From Omphalotus guepiniiformis (taxonomy: Eukaryota > Basidiomycota > Agaricomycetes > Agaricales > Omphalotaceae): a stretch of DNA of 64,000 nucleotides. The stretch spans positions 434,001 to 498,000 of the forward strand of contig JAQOOI010000022.1 of the NCBI GenBank assembly GCA_028554645.1, given 5' to 3'. The position numbers and the translations under genes are program-made. The notes under the pieces were generated by a model. It made no database searches, was not told the origin of the DNA, and saw only the letters and a list, made by a program, of their open reading frames with translations. Numbering within the stretch: position 1 is the stretch's first letter; every line of letters begins with the position of its first letter. This document shows, one piece after another, positions 34,103 through 46,446 of the stretch.

Positions 34103-34708
34103 TTCGACCTGGGGATATCAGTTAGTAATGAGGGCGAGAAGTCGAATTGGGAGGATATTCGCACTCGCCTAGTAGAAAGTTGGGAAAGTAGAGGGAGGAG
34201 GGGAGGTTTTTGGACAGGGGGTTAATAAACTGACGCGTAATTTCAATTTCCGACTCAGCACCAACTCAGACCCTCTCAGAAACGAAACTCGTACAGTCAA
34301 ACGGTTACCCACTGAAACAACAAAGAACGCAAAGAACTGGTCAGTTGCGCAACCAAGACATTCTAATCTGTGATTCATTATTTGAAAATTAGTTAACATC
34401 ATAAATATCTATGTCGTAAGATCTGGAAAGCCCACAATCACCACGTTGGCTTTGAAAGGCGAGCAGGTCTTGAACGCGCGTGATCCAAGACCTTTGATTC
34501 TATTCTATCCAAAGGTTGGATATGAGTCCAGAGTCTGCATCCAGAAGTACGGCCCATTAAAGTTCGCAGGAAAGAATCGTTATCGTAGCCCCCAACGTGC
34601 ACATGAATCTTGAGTGTGGTCATGTCCACCGCATAGGCATAAAGCACCCTCGGTTCGACATGTGAAGTTTGCCGTTGCAAGAACGAACTGACTAAACAGC
34701 ATATAATA
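34103..34708. other. intergenic region
   Basis: About 600 bp between the start of the C2H2 gene and the stop of the second Zn2Cys6 gene. The left part should carry the C2H2 promoter. A 94-codon minus frame (34438-34722) overlaps the regulator's stop and has no domain. Confidence 0.4.
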
Positions 34709-36991
34709 TCAGTCATATCCAAAGACTGATTCTATGGATTCATGAAACAGATTCGGTCCCAAGAACCACGGCATGAAAGCTGGAGATTGAGCTACTGTCG
34801 TGATGTTGCTCGATATGGTGGATGACGGAAAGGGACCTTGTTGTTCATAATCTAGTGAGATGTTGGATAATTGCAGCTCTAAGGCTTCGACAAGGCCTGC
34901 ACGGTCGACTACGGAGAATCCAGCCCATCGGAGAGCATCCCGAAACCTGTTCAACATAAATTCAAGACATTTACTCGAACAAACTAGGTGATGCATGCTC
35001 ACCGTGCTAAAGCCAGCGCTCTGTCCACTTGGGGCAGTTCGGTAGCATCTGCCGACTCCAGCAAAAATTGTGCCCACTTCTCGATTTCGCCAAAGCTTAT
35101 GTGGGTTAGGTGACCAATGGTAGGTACCTCCATTAAAGCTTCAGCCAAATCAACCGCTGCCTCAAGCGCCATATCTCGAAGGTGCTTGTAAGACAGCTCC
35201 AGCTGAGCCCGGGTCGTATTTGGCGTTTCGTTATCAAGCTCAACGAGCAAAGATGCCAGACTAGAAGCAGAACGACGCTCTAGCTCTCTGTATAGCGGCA
35301 AGACGAGGGAAGCCCAGGCGAGGACTACAACAAATGTGCATATACGCAAGGCTTGCACGCAATCATCGACTTGAAAAGGAATTAATGATGCTGCCCTGCT
35401 TTTGAATGCTTTGACTACCGCCTGAAAGAAATCTAAGGACAGCAAATGCACGTTAAGTGCTGACTCGTCGAGGGGTTGTCGTCGCGCATAGGCTGCGGAT
35501 TACACGTAAGCATATAGAGCGACAGACGACTTGGGCGAACACAAACCTCCTGTCAGACGCTCTGAACACACGCGCGCAAGATGAATAACATGTGAAGTCA
35601 CTACCAAATCATGAAATCATCCGTTTCACAGGACTGAGAAGGCGACTCAGCGGACGCATCATCGTGAAAACCTGCATGGGAATAATTCTTTCTGAAAGAA
35701 GGGTTTCCAGGACCTTTTCGATCGAATACGACTGTTCCCCGCAGAGAAGAAGCTCATCTTGCTTGGAGCTGAAGTAGATCTTATTCAGTACTAAAACTCA
35801 CCGCAGGAGCTGCATAACTGACAATGGGAGAGACTTGCCGCTGGACAGAGCGCATAGTGCATCTTGCATCTATGTAATCAATTGACATGAGTTACAGCTT
35901 GCAATGAGACGAGGTGGATGGTTCTCACTAAGAAGGAAGGCCATGTTATCATCTCTGCGTCATTTCTGCAGAACACCAACGAGTCTGGGCCTTCCTGCAA
36001 CATGCGAAGATGCGCATTACACGCCATCGCATACGAGCTTGTACCCTGGCCTGTAGCGTCTAAATATCATCCGGTTCAAACCCGAATACCATTCCAACGA
36101 TCGAGATGGAACCTACGATGCTCTAAGAAATCCAATAGATAGCAGGACGCAGCATTCTCCTGGGAGACATGGACTGTGATCCCTTGCTGAATAGCAAGCT
36201 TCATCGCTTCCCCTCGGAGCTGTTGGCATATGGGTTCTCGTCTTCTGCCGTACTCCCGTAGGTCAGCTTTAAAGGGTGCTCGAATGTCGATGGTTGCCAT
36301 AGTACCGATGATGAGTGAATCCGCGGAGGAAAGAGAGCTGACGGCGAGAATACATTGTACAAGAGCACGGTCTTGGGGAGGAAGAGCAGATAGTTTCCAC
36401 GCATATCGTTCTAGACAGGTCTCCAGCTTTCTAACGGGAATCACTGGGTGATGGAACTGAGGCAGACTGCGGAAGGCTATTGATATGTGGTAAGTTATCA
36501 TAGAATATGCCATAGCTCTATATATGCGCACTTTGAAACAATCCAGAGACGAGAGATGCTGGGAGATCTAGGCTGGGTGGAGCCAATGTCGGGAGGGTAG
36601 GATTATCGCCTTTCACGAGGGCACATAGTGAAGGAATATTTGATTGAGGTGAGTTGAACTCTTTATCGTCCGAGTGACCGCTCGATGGAGTGTATGCAGT
36701 GTTACTGCTACCAGAATCATCCCGACTCTCCGCTTCGACTTTCGCTTTCAGAACCTCTGCCTTTGTTCGCCGTTTTCGACGAGTGATTGGGGTCGTAGTA
36801 CAACTGAAGAAGGTTACCAAGGGTGAGCTAAGGCAAAGAAGAGTGACTTACTCTATGCCTTTCTCCAAGCACCTTGGACATGGTATTCCTGGTGGCTGGG
36901 AATGACAAAGCACACGGTGCGCCTTGCAGTGATCACAGGCTGGATATTTTTTGCGTTGTTTACGGATATCGATGCTCGTGGCCATGGACAT
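34709..36991 (-). CDS. Zn(II)2Cys6 transcription factor, copy B
   Basis: Paralogue of copy A (20416-22707), in the opposite orientation. The start at 36991 gives MSMATSIDIRKQRKKYPACD, then HCKAHRVLC, HSQPPGIPCPRCLEKGI and, after an intron, CTTTPITRRKRRTKAEVLKA; the six zinc ligands are all present. The middle region matches copy A segment by segment: LFQTFRSLPQFHHPVIP across an intron, LREYGRRREPICQQLRGEAM, GITVHVSQENAASCYLLDFL, SKQDELLLCGEQSYSIEKVL, YARRQPLDESALNVHLLSLD and FGEIEKWAQFLLESADATEL. The C-terminus (ending ESIESVFGYD) is longer than in copy A. Intron positions are shared, so the pair comes from a gene duplication that kept the introns. The upstream side holds a long hairpin at 37081-37206. 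Targets are unknown. Confidence 0.88.
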
Positions 36992-37080
36992 TCTAGAAGT
37001 ACACCAACGCTTGCCATTAGGTTGGCCCTAGTTGGCCGTCGGCTGTTGACAAGGGTCGGTTACAGTCACACGGGAAAGAA

Positions 37081-37206
37081 ATGAGATTAATAAAAGAAAA
37101 AACTTTTTAGAAAATTAAAGCGCCCCGGGCGGGATTGCTATATATGGGAATCCCGCCGGGGGCGCTTTAATTTTCTAAAAAGTTTTTGTGTTGATTAATC
37201 TCATCT
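37081..37206. repeat. near-perfect long hairpin / foldback element
   Basis: Two 39-base arms, 37098-37136 and 37149-37187, are reverse complements with one mismatch, around a 12-base loop (GCTATATATGGG). The arms include CGCCCCGGGCGGGATT and AATCCCGCCGGGGGCG. Outside them, ATGAGATTAAT (37081-37091) and ATTAATCTCAT (37194-37204) extend the symmetry after a short unpaired stretch. It contains no protein. It could be a small foldback or MITE-type element, an extruding hairpin, or a transcribed stem-loop. It lies about 90 bp upstream of the copy B regulator start. No clear target-site duplication was found. Confidence 0.8.
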
Positions 37207-39905
37207 CTTTTCGGTGTGAGTTGCCGAGCACAGGAATGACATGGCCGCGGCTTCAGGTCTTCATGTCGACTTTGTCGGGAAACGCCGATCCCGTAGTGCT
37301 TGTTTTTACTTCCACATTCTGTACACCGTACACGGTACAGTACTTACTTGACTTCTTCTCATTGATGGTGTAAATCCAAAGATATACAAGCCTTGCCCGG
37401 GTGCCCCCTTATGATACACACAAAAGTAGGAGCCTAGGTCCTAGGCATCCCTCCGTTGGCGTAATCAAATTCTATTACACCGTTTTTATGTGCTTTTGCA
37501 GTGTCTGTAAATCACATATCCTCGGTCACTTTAGTACTTTCCCTGGGGTAATGTGGCGCAACGAGTCAGTGCCAGCGTCAAGAGCCGCAACGTCCGAGTC
37601 GCGTCCACGTCGGCCTGCACCACTTTCACTCTGCCATTTCTCCTGCATTTCTCTAACATGTCGACCCCGCAGTCTCTCATGGTACCGTAGCCTCTCTCGT
37701 ATGTAAACTCATTTTCAACCTTTACCTCATGGGAAAGGTGGTCATCTTTTCTTTAGAGATGTAAACGTAAACTGGCCTGTGGTGACTATAGATGACTGGA
37801 GGTGACTGGTCGTTCTGAAGGCTTGGATCTCATATCAAAACATACTGAGATGAGTAATTTGCGGAGCTCCCCAACCCCAGCGTAGCTTAACTACAATACT
37901 AAAATCACCCACGTTTCTACTAGTCTGGGTCTAATTACTTACTCGTGCGCAGTCCCATTTGCCGTCGCAATCTTATTCCAAAATCTCCACTACCAAGACC
38001 AGTGACTTACGGCAATTAGATTGTAAGTAAGTAACGGGGGTGGGATATGAAGACAATCTCGTTATGCACGCTTGACAATGAAGACATAAGTAGTATCTCA
38101 ATTTGTATGTATAAATGTATGCTAAATACCGAGAAGCTATGCATAACGTTAACGCCTCGATATCATGGAATGCCTGACGACAGGCTACCTACGTATGACG
38201 CAGTCGGAAGACATGGGCCTTGGCACCGCCTTGCAGCGTTACATTTATTTCTGACTTCTTTATTTGGCAAAGAGAGGCGAGGGAGATTTTCGGACGATTG
38301 AGTGCCACAAACCAAATTCTGAATCACCGAAAGGAAGAGGATAAAACATGTCGATGAAAGCGAACGTTCCGATGAATTTGAGGTCTCCACGTTATTCATG
38401 TATAAGGCAAAGCTGGATGTATGATCTACCTGGACGCCACCTGTGATCAGACTAGGTCAATCCGACCTTTAAGCTCAAGCGCAGTGATGTACTTACTTGG
38501 AAGGAATAGAGGGACTTCTGCGGGTCGCAAAGCAGTGTGTGCTGTAAGCAAAGCCTATCCTGGATACGTACATGAATAGGTTTCTTCTAAAGACTCCGAA
38601 GGGATTGGGTATTATAACGAGCAGACGCGATGGTCGGACGTTGTGTCTTTGCTTGACAGATCTCTCGCGGACTCGGACTGTTGGGGAAACATCAACAGGC
38701 GAATGAAATAAGAAAGAAGATGGAAGACTGACGATGTGCAAATGTAGGGTTTTCAAAAACCTCGAAGTATGGAAGAGTACATGAAAGGGTACATACCCAT
38801 TCCAAATTCACCTATTCGCTGTTAGGGATGGCGATCATGATGAGGCTGGCTGGCAAGGATGTGCCAGCTGTGCATATACGAATTCGAGATGCTCTCAAAT
38901 TTCCTAAGAGATCTTCCTGTTTGCTAGGAGCACAAGGTCGAGGTCTTGAGATTCACATCCAGAAGACAGGCCACCAGTCATTCAAGTGTATCTAAATAGA
39001 AATGTCCTGCGAAAATCGCTGGGGAAGTCTAAGGCGCCGTCTATGATCATCATCGGCAGTTCGGAATGCTCGGAAAGCGTGTGGGCGTACTGTATGGATC
39101 CGTTTTAAGGTGTAGGACTATCTCTCCAGCTGAGGTCCCGTGCCTGGGAGCTGTGGGTAAGAGAGTGGCCTTGAAGAGTCTTGAAGTTACAGAAGATGCT
39201 AGAACTATGGGAAAGATCTGAGGCGAAGCATGAAAGAGAAATACAGTGGCGAACTGAAGCTCATTCGTCGGATAATTTGCGTGATCGATCGATGAGACCA
39301 TGCATATATGGCCATTGGGTAAGACTCTCAATCCCCTCCTGCGACGTCGACCGGAGCTGCTATTGGAAAAAACGGTGGGGAGTTGATATCACAGGTACAT
39401 GGAGCAGACTGTCTGTCACGGTGAGGCTTTTGAGATGGCATTTAGGGGTCCTTGGTATGTAAAATGTAAACCTGTGAGCAGGCGTGCGACCGAGCAAACA
39501 CCGTAGTGAAGGTATTATTTGCTGTGTTCTTCCTCCTTCCCGGCGGTTGTTTGATTGATTTCTTCTTTCTTGGGTATGGCTGGTAGTTACTGCCTACTTT
39601 TGATAATCAATGATTAGACTGTAGAAACCTGGCAATAAGATGTTGAATATGTACGACACAAGGCGGATGTAAAAGGTGAAAGATGGCGTAAGAACCGTTG
39701 CCACGTGGGAGGTGAAATGCATAAACAAGAAGCGGTGGTTTCATGAGTCCCTGGGCCTTTGATCCCTTTTTGCATGTTACCCCGTCGTAGCTCGAGCTGC
39801 GAATTCTGGGAATTATAGTTATCTGCTGGTGGTACGTGTACTTTCTTTCATTCTAATGTTATTATCACGGCTCATTAACACTACAGGGCGGGAAAGGGCA
39901 AGTAG
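37207..39905. other. 2.7 kb region without a supported gene
   Basis: Only short frames on both strands. Several around 38.1-38.8 kb and 39.0-39.4 kb are 80-95 codons, but they lack splice partners and domains. The last few hundred bases, with a GTACGTGTACTTTC run and CACTACAG just before 39905, are probably the promoter and leader (maybe with an intron) of the large low-complexity protein. Confidence 0.4.
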
Positions 39906-42900
39906 ATGCCTCTCCGTGGACTATTTTCGAAGAGAAACAAATCACGCATAGATGTCGCTGGCGCTGACGGAGATGGCAAGGACGCTGGAGACATCGAGTC
40001 GACGCTATCCTCTCCAACAACGGAGTACATTAGGCCAGACAGAAGTGTGCCGTCGAGTCCAAACGGAAAACACCCAGCAAGCGTATATCCTTCCGTAGCA
40101 GCCTCGCCTGCATCGTCAAGCAGACTGCGTCTTCCGTTTGGACGAAAAAAAGCCTCTGCAAAATCCAGTGTCTCTAGAGACAGCGACTCTGACCTTCTAC
40201 CCCCTCCGCAGTTCTCCTCTCGACATAGCACCAGCAATGCCTCTGAGTCTGACATATCCGAGTTACGCCCAGATCGAACCAATTTAGGACCTCCACCGAG
40301 TAAAAGTGCAATATTTGCTGCATATGGCGATCCCAGTAGTGCATTGTCAACGAGGAGCCTTCCGAGTGCGCACCAACCCCATGGATCTCCTTCTCCTGTA
40401 GCCACACCCCCACCTGCGAACCAGAAACGTCCGTCTCTCTTTCCATGGTCATCCAAATCCCAGCCCAACACTACCAAAATAAAAAATAAAGACAAGTCAA
40501 AGTCTACTTCTCCCACTGCAAATGACATCTCTTCTGCCCTACAAGACTCTTCCTTTAACCTCAAATCATTCAGACATGTAAGACCACCCTCACCACCTCC
40601 ACCTCACACTAAGGATCCTTCATCTTCACAACATTCCCTTGTTCCTCCTCCCCCTCTTGGTTCGCGTTCTCGCAACGCAAGCGTCGGCTCATTCTCGGAA
40701 GCGAATCAAAGCCAGCAACGCATAAGTGTTGCAGCTTTCAGAGAAGCACAAGCCAGGCGCAGTCTTGCCGGTTCACCTGTGCCGAGCATGGGAAGAGCGA
40801 GATCACCCAGTCCAGGTCTCCACTCCATTCCCCCTCTTCCTACAGCTAATTCCTCCTCAACGCCAGGGAGACCTCGGCGTAGTTCGATCGCGTTAGGTGG
40901 TGGAAGTGCCTACCAGGACTCTTCGTCGGAAGAAGAAGAGTCTGATGAAGAGGTGGACTCTGATGACGAACCCATGCCAAGCCGGAAGACGGGGATTAGA
41001 TCTAAAGCGAAGGCGAAGGCGAAGTCAGAATTGGGGCATGGGATGATCAGTGTCCCGCATAGAGCTCCTGCTCCTGCCTTGCCTAAATCCTCTACTTCTG
41101 CTCAGTTAAGGCCACCGAGACCAGGCGGTAACGTACCACGAGCTCAATCTAGTCTGGGTCTTACTAGTAATGGGAATGAGCGTGTGCTGTCGACGAGTAT
41201 GGTTGGCGCAAGTGAGTTTCTTTTGATACAATCATTACTCTCAATGTTTGCTAAGCAAGTTGATACATTCAGGCCCTCGACAGAACATCACCTCCACTCC
41301 ACTTCCTCGTCCATCGTCCTCACCTTCCAGCGAGTCCGACACAGACTCAGACAACGCACCTCTTGCCACCCTTGTTGCGCCCCGCCGACCTGGCAGCGCC
41401 ATGTCTTCCTCTTCGAGACGCTCGAATCTAGCTGCTAATACTAGATCACCACCTTCTGTTCATCCACCTATGCCAGTCATCAAGGCAAGGCTGGGTGAAG
41501 GGAGAGGAACAGATTCAGATACCCATTCACACTCCTCCTCGAATACCCATCATCCCACCTCTACATCGAGCCCACAACCCCGCTCACGTTCGCGTACGAA
41601 TTCTGTTCTATCTTCTTACTCCAACACACCAGCCAACAAACCGAAACCCCTCATCGATATCAATACGCTTATGGGACCCAACAAGCGTCCCCTTGAGGGT
41701 GGTGGACAAGGCGGGAGGGATAAGAGTATGGAGGGTTTCACGGGTGGGGCGACCTTACTTTCTGCCGGAACGACGAATGGGTCATTGTCCCCTTCCCCTG
41801 TCACAACATCGACGATGACGCGGAGAGATAGCCGTGCGTCACCTGTGCTCTCGAGCGTGACGTCTACGAGTCCGCCCACCAGGTTTGTGTCGCCACCTGC
41901 GAGTCCTGTGTTGCGCGGTAGGGCTCTGGGCGGTGAGACTAGTGGGACGTCGGCTCATCAGCAGCAACAGCAGAGGAAAACAGTACCTGGCTTTGTTGGG
42001 TTTGGTAATGGATCAGCGGCGAGGAGAGAATCGAGGGAAGGGGATGCGGTCAGTGTGTTGAGCAGTGCGACTGGAAGCAGTGCTAGTGCTAGTGCTAGCG
42101 GATCCGGTACAGGCGCGAACCAAGATGGGCGGAGTCATGGACAGGGAAGGAAGAAGGATATGTTCAGCGAGAGGTTGAATAGAGTCGTCCAGAAGAGCGT
42201 CGCTGGTGCAGGTGTGCCTGGTTCGAATCCGATGTTGGGAGGGAATCTGAATGGTGACGGTCTGATGATACCACGTACGGAGTCGCCCTCCCCTATCCAC
42301 TCACCAATTGCTGGAAGTTCATTCAATTTCGGGTTTGTCAGGCAAGGAGGGACTGATGGAGGAATGAGAGAAGAGCGTGTCGACCACCGTGAACAAGAGG
42401 AACATCTTCCAACTCCGCCTTTTAAACCTGGCAACGACACTTCTCAGTCGATTAACTCACAGTCCACACAAGAGAACTCAAACTTAGCCCCTAGCTTGCC
42501 TACTTTGCAAACGTTTACGTTCGGCAAGCCCGGAGGTGTTGACATAACGACGGCAACGGTAACGACGCCAGCTACAAAGAGAAAGAGTGACGACTCTGGC
42601 GTGAGCCCTATTGAGGATCTGGCGTCTGTGCTTGGGGCAGGTATCAAGTGGATTAGTCTGAATGGGGAAGATGATGATCCTGCTCAGGTTGCTTTGAGTA
42701 AGTCCCCCTCAGAGGAGGATGTAAACGAGGAGATTGTGCGGTTGGCGTACGACGAGGACTCTGAGCGTCCACCATCACCTGGCCGTATCGCGCCGATACC
42801 GATTAAAAGGCGTATGCCCGCGCCGAGCTTTAGCGTAACGTCGAGGCCTCAACATGTGAGGGGCGCTGCAAGTGTTTCCGGTGCGGAAGTGATGAGCACC

Positions 42901-44868
42901 ACAACGACCATGACGACGACTGCGACGACTGCGACGACTACGAGTGTGGTCACTCAGACTCAACATCGGGGTCAAGATCTGTCTGTAACGAGTCGCTCGC
43001 CGCCGGTTGCTACTGTCGCGAGGCCCAGAAGCAGTACGCTCTTACCTACGAAATCGAGTAGCTCTGGAATCGGAGCTTCTTCGACGTGGACTGCGACTTC
43101 TCCTTTGCCCGTATCTAAAACCCTTACCTCACAGCTAACGGGAGTTGGCGTGTCGAGCGAGTCGGTCGCGAGTAGTAGTACGAGTGGTAGCGCCAGCAGT
43201 AGTGCAAGCGAGAGGAGTGCACGCGGGAAGTATAAGTTCACCAGTGCGCCTTTACGGGATCACGAACGTGAGCGGGAGAAGGAGAAGGAGAATGAAAGGG
43301 CAAAGGAGAAAGAAGCGAGGAGAAAGAGAAAAGAGGATGATGAGACTGAACAGTCAAGTTCCACTTCGGATTCAAGTGTAGGTTTGGGACCGGGTAAAGG
43401 GGTGTTGGGGATAAGCAAAGGACCACCACCTGCGCCCCGTCAGAGAACTACGTCTGCTGCACCGCGCGCACCTTCTGCGGCCTCATCGAGTTCGGCAGGG
43501 TTCCCAGGGCCTGCGCCTGCTAAGCCATTTGCTGGTTCTGGCTTGCCACGAGGGATGCGCGAGAGTCCTGCAAGCTCTACCGGAGGGTCGAGTAGTGGGC
43601 GGGGCGCACCAATTACGCCTAGGGATGGGAGTGATCTTGGTGGGAGTGCGAGTGGATATAGTGCTAGAAGGAGTGAGATGGAGAAAGAGAAAGGGCAGGA
43701 ACAGTGGAACAGTGGAGTCAGTGGGTTGAGTCTTGGAGGGAAGCACATGAAGAGGAGAAGTGTTACCTTTGATGAGGGAGATAACGTAGGGTTTTTATCT
43801 GGGAGCGGGAAGAACAGGGAAGTGGTAGATGCGGACGATAGAGAGAGTAGACGAAGGGAGCGAAGGCGGAGCGAGGCTAGAGCTGCGATTGAGGTGAGTG
43901 TTATCTCTTAGTGAGATTGATAAATTGCGACTAACGTATGTCTTATCTAGCTGGGAAATACTATCAACGGTCCAGGACCTGTACTCGATGACGAAGACGA
44001 CGATGACCTTCCTATCGGCCAGACGACCAATGCTTCACACGCGAATCCGATGGCGATGATGATGGGAGGCCCGATGTCTATGTCTATGCCGAACGGATTC
44101 GGTTCCTTACCAACAGGTTCTCCTGGTTGGGGAGTTGGTGGTCCTTGGCCGCAAATGGCACAAATGCCTACCGGGTCATCGATGTTATCGCCTGCCCAGT
44201 TTATGGTTCCACCGCCTGCAGATCCGGCGATGTACGCTGCACATCAACAGGCAATGATGTATGCGAAGCAAGCTTACCAGATGGCGGTTGCGCAGCAGGC
44301 GATGGCTATGGCGGCGGACGAGTGGGAGAGAGGCTCCGCTGTGGGATTCAGTAGTAGCCAGAGCATGTATGGCGGGCCTGCACCGTCTGTTATTGGGTCG
44401 ACGTATGGTGGTGGTGGGATGGGTATGGGCATGGGCATGGGCATGGGTATGGGTATGGGTATGGGGAATGGATGGTCAGGAGGCTCAGAGATATTCCCTA
44501 GTTCGAGGTCCGCCTATGGAGGAGGAGCTAGGAGTGAGTATGGTGGTGGTGGCGGCGGAGGTTGGGGATCGAGGAGTGTGTACGGGGAAACGCTTGGACC
44601 CCCTCCTTCATCGTCCAATCGGCTCAACAGACCTTCAAATGTGGGACAGGGACAGAGGTTATCTTCGTATAGCCGTGACTCTGGGATGTACATTCCTGTA
44701 CCTCCTGTACCTCCTCAAGGTCACAAAGGATCAAGCCAGGGTTCGCGTCAGCCTGGGAATCCGAGGGCGAGAACGGTCAGTCAACCTGCCAACCCTAGTC
44801 GACCTTCTCCTGGGGGTGGTCAGCGTAGAGCGCCTCCTCCGTCTAGCTGGAAGGCAAATGGTGTATGA
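39906..44868 (+). CDS. large low-complexity Ser/Pro-rich protein (1614 aa)
   Basis: Not recognised as a named family. Three exons (39906-41211, 41273-43893, 43951-44868) join in frame to 1614 residues. Nearly all of it is predicted to be disordered. Features in order: MPLRGLFSKRNKSR start, many SPxx and PPP motifs, an acidic block SSEEEESDEEVDSDDEP near residue 350, Ser runs, Thr/Met-rich TTTMTTTATTATTTS, charged REREKEKENERAKEKEARRK, then DDEDDDDLPIGQTTN. A Met/Ala/Gln-rich segment follows (AAHQQAMMYAKQAYQMAVAQ), then a (Gly-Met)n repeat and Gly-rich SEYGGGGGGGWGSRS. The MYAKQAYQ..QQ.A..AADEWERGS segment looks the most conserved and may be an amphipathic helix. A regulatory or RNA-associated scaffold is possible; nothing catalytic is visible. 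Confidence 0.85.
44416..44465 (+). repeat. coding microsatellite, Gly-Met repeat
   Basis: A GGNATG hexamer array in frame encodes eight or more Gly-Met units in the low-complexity protein. Such arrays change length easily by slippage. Confidence 0.85.
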
Positions 44869-46446
44869 AAGAATGAATTGCAACGTTTTTCTCGTTTTCC
44901 CTCTCTACTGATGACCCCCCATCCTTTTCCCTCCATTCCGTTTAATCTCTCTGTCATCTGTATCTTCGATCCTGTCCACTCTTTTCTTTCTCCTTCTTTT
45001 TTGTCTCGGACAACTTAACACACACATGAACAAATGCTTCTTTCAAACAATTAAACCCCCTGTGTGGGACTGGGACTCCTACCGTCCGTAATCTTGCTAC
45101 CATACCATCAATGTCTCTTTTTCCCGCATGAATCCGTCTTCATCATCATCTTTTCTCTATTCTTATAGTACTCGTAGTCTACAGCATTTTTTGAGAAACC
45201 TCTTGAACTCTGGCTTACGCACAGATAGTAATTTCCTCACCACGTCTCTCGTTTCTTCGAGTCTTCCCTCCTCTATTTTGTTCTCTATTACAAATTACAT
45301 ACATATCGCACAATCTGTACTTTTTTTTGCATAACACTCAATACTCAATCAGTTATTGATTCTTTTTCTTTTCTTCCCTTCCTTGCTACTCGACGCGTAC
45401 TTTTTGGCGATATATCTGTTGAATTGCTTTGAAATTGCAATCACAAATTATATACTGTATACGTATACATTTTCTTGCATTTTTGCACCCTTGGTCACCC
45501 AGTCGCCAATGTCGTCGGTCTTTGAAGTTTATGACAGCCCAGAACTTGATATTGGGGCCAAAACATATGGTACGTATAAGTCATAACGAGTGTGATTCGT
45601 AAATTGAGACCAAGCGTATGCGCGCCACCCGCCGCCACTTTGCGCACTGGTTACCCTGATATGATAGAAACCGTGAAAGGTGATATGGAGTGATTCTGAA
45701 AGGGAAAGCGGTTGGCGACGAGTTGACGAAAAAGTCGAAGGAGCCTAATTCACGCACGGTGACGTAATTAATTAATTAGTCGCGTCGCGTCGCGCGAACA
45801 TTACCGACGCCACAGCGTCAGTGCGTACCAGATTCGGTCACTGGTGACCAGCTCTCACCACCTCCAGGAACATCGGTCCGTAGTACACTATAACAATTTA
45901 TTTCTATGTAGTTTCTATACATCAAAGAAAACGCATATACACACGACGACCCTACCAAAGCTTCATATATCTACTAACAATTTCTGGGGATTATTAACTA
46001 CAAACTACGTATGATTAGGAGAGAGATAAGAGTGAGAAACAGATGGGCTCGACTCCTGACTGGTCTTCTGCTAGATTCAACCGGCTATAGTGCGTTGAAC
46101 GAGGCGAAGACCAAGAGAATAAATAAGGGAAGGAAGGTGGTCAAACAAGAAACGAGTGAAGGTATGAAAGTGGTGTTACAACAATCGTGTCCAAGAGACG
46201 AAATGAGTCAAATATGTGTCAACGAATGAGGGAGATATGATTGGAAGATAAAGTACCTAGGAGTGTGAATCATGAATTGTCTGGGGTATGTATTCAAGAT
46301 ATCAAAAGAAAACTCCGACAGAGAAAGAAGGGTTGAGAGAAAATAAGTCTATTCCGCGTTGAATTGGTTGATAATATGAAAGCACATGCAAAGGAAGAAA
46401 CTCGCATGATGCAGAATGGCGACGGGGAACGGCGACGGTAATTGGT
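44869..46446. other. 3' UTR and intergenic region
   Basis: About 1.6 kb. The first 600 bp are strongly T/C-rich on the plus strand, consistent with a long 3' UTR or terminator region of the preceding gene. A tiny plus frame at 45509 (MSSVFEVYDSPELDIGAKTY) ends at a GTACGT donor-like site and could be a first exon, but no partner is visible. The stretch GTCGCGTCGCGTCGCGCG at about 45780-45797 is a short GTCGC repeat. Confidence 0.4.

Noticed and set aside
39881..40564. Minus-strand open frame of 227 codons
   Set aside because: Antisense to the first exon of the large Ser/Pro-rich gene; its codon pattern mirrors the repeats of that gene.
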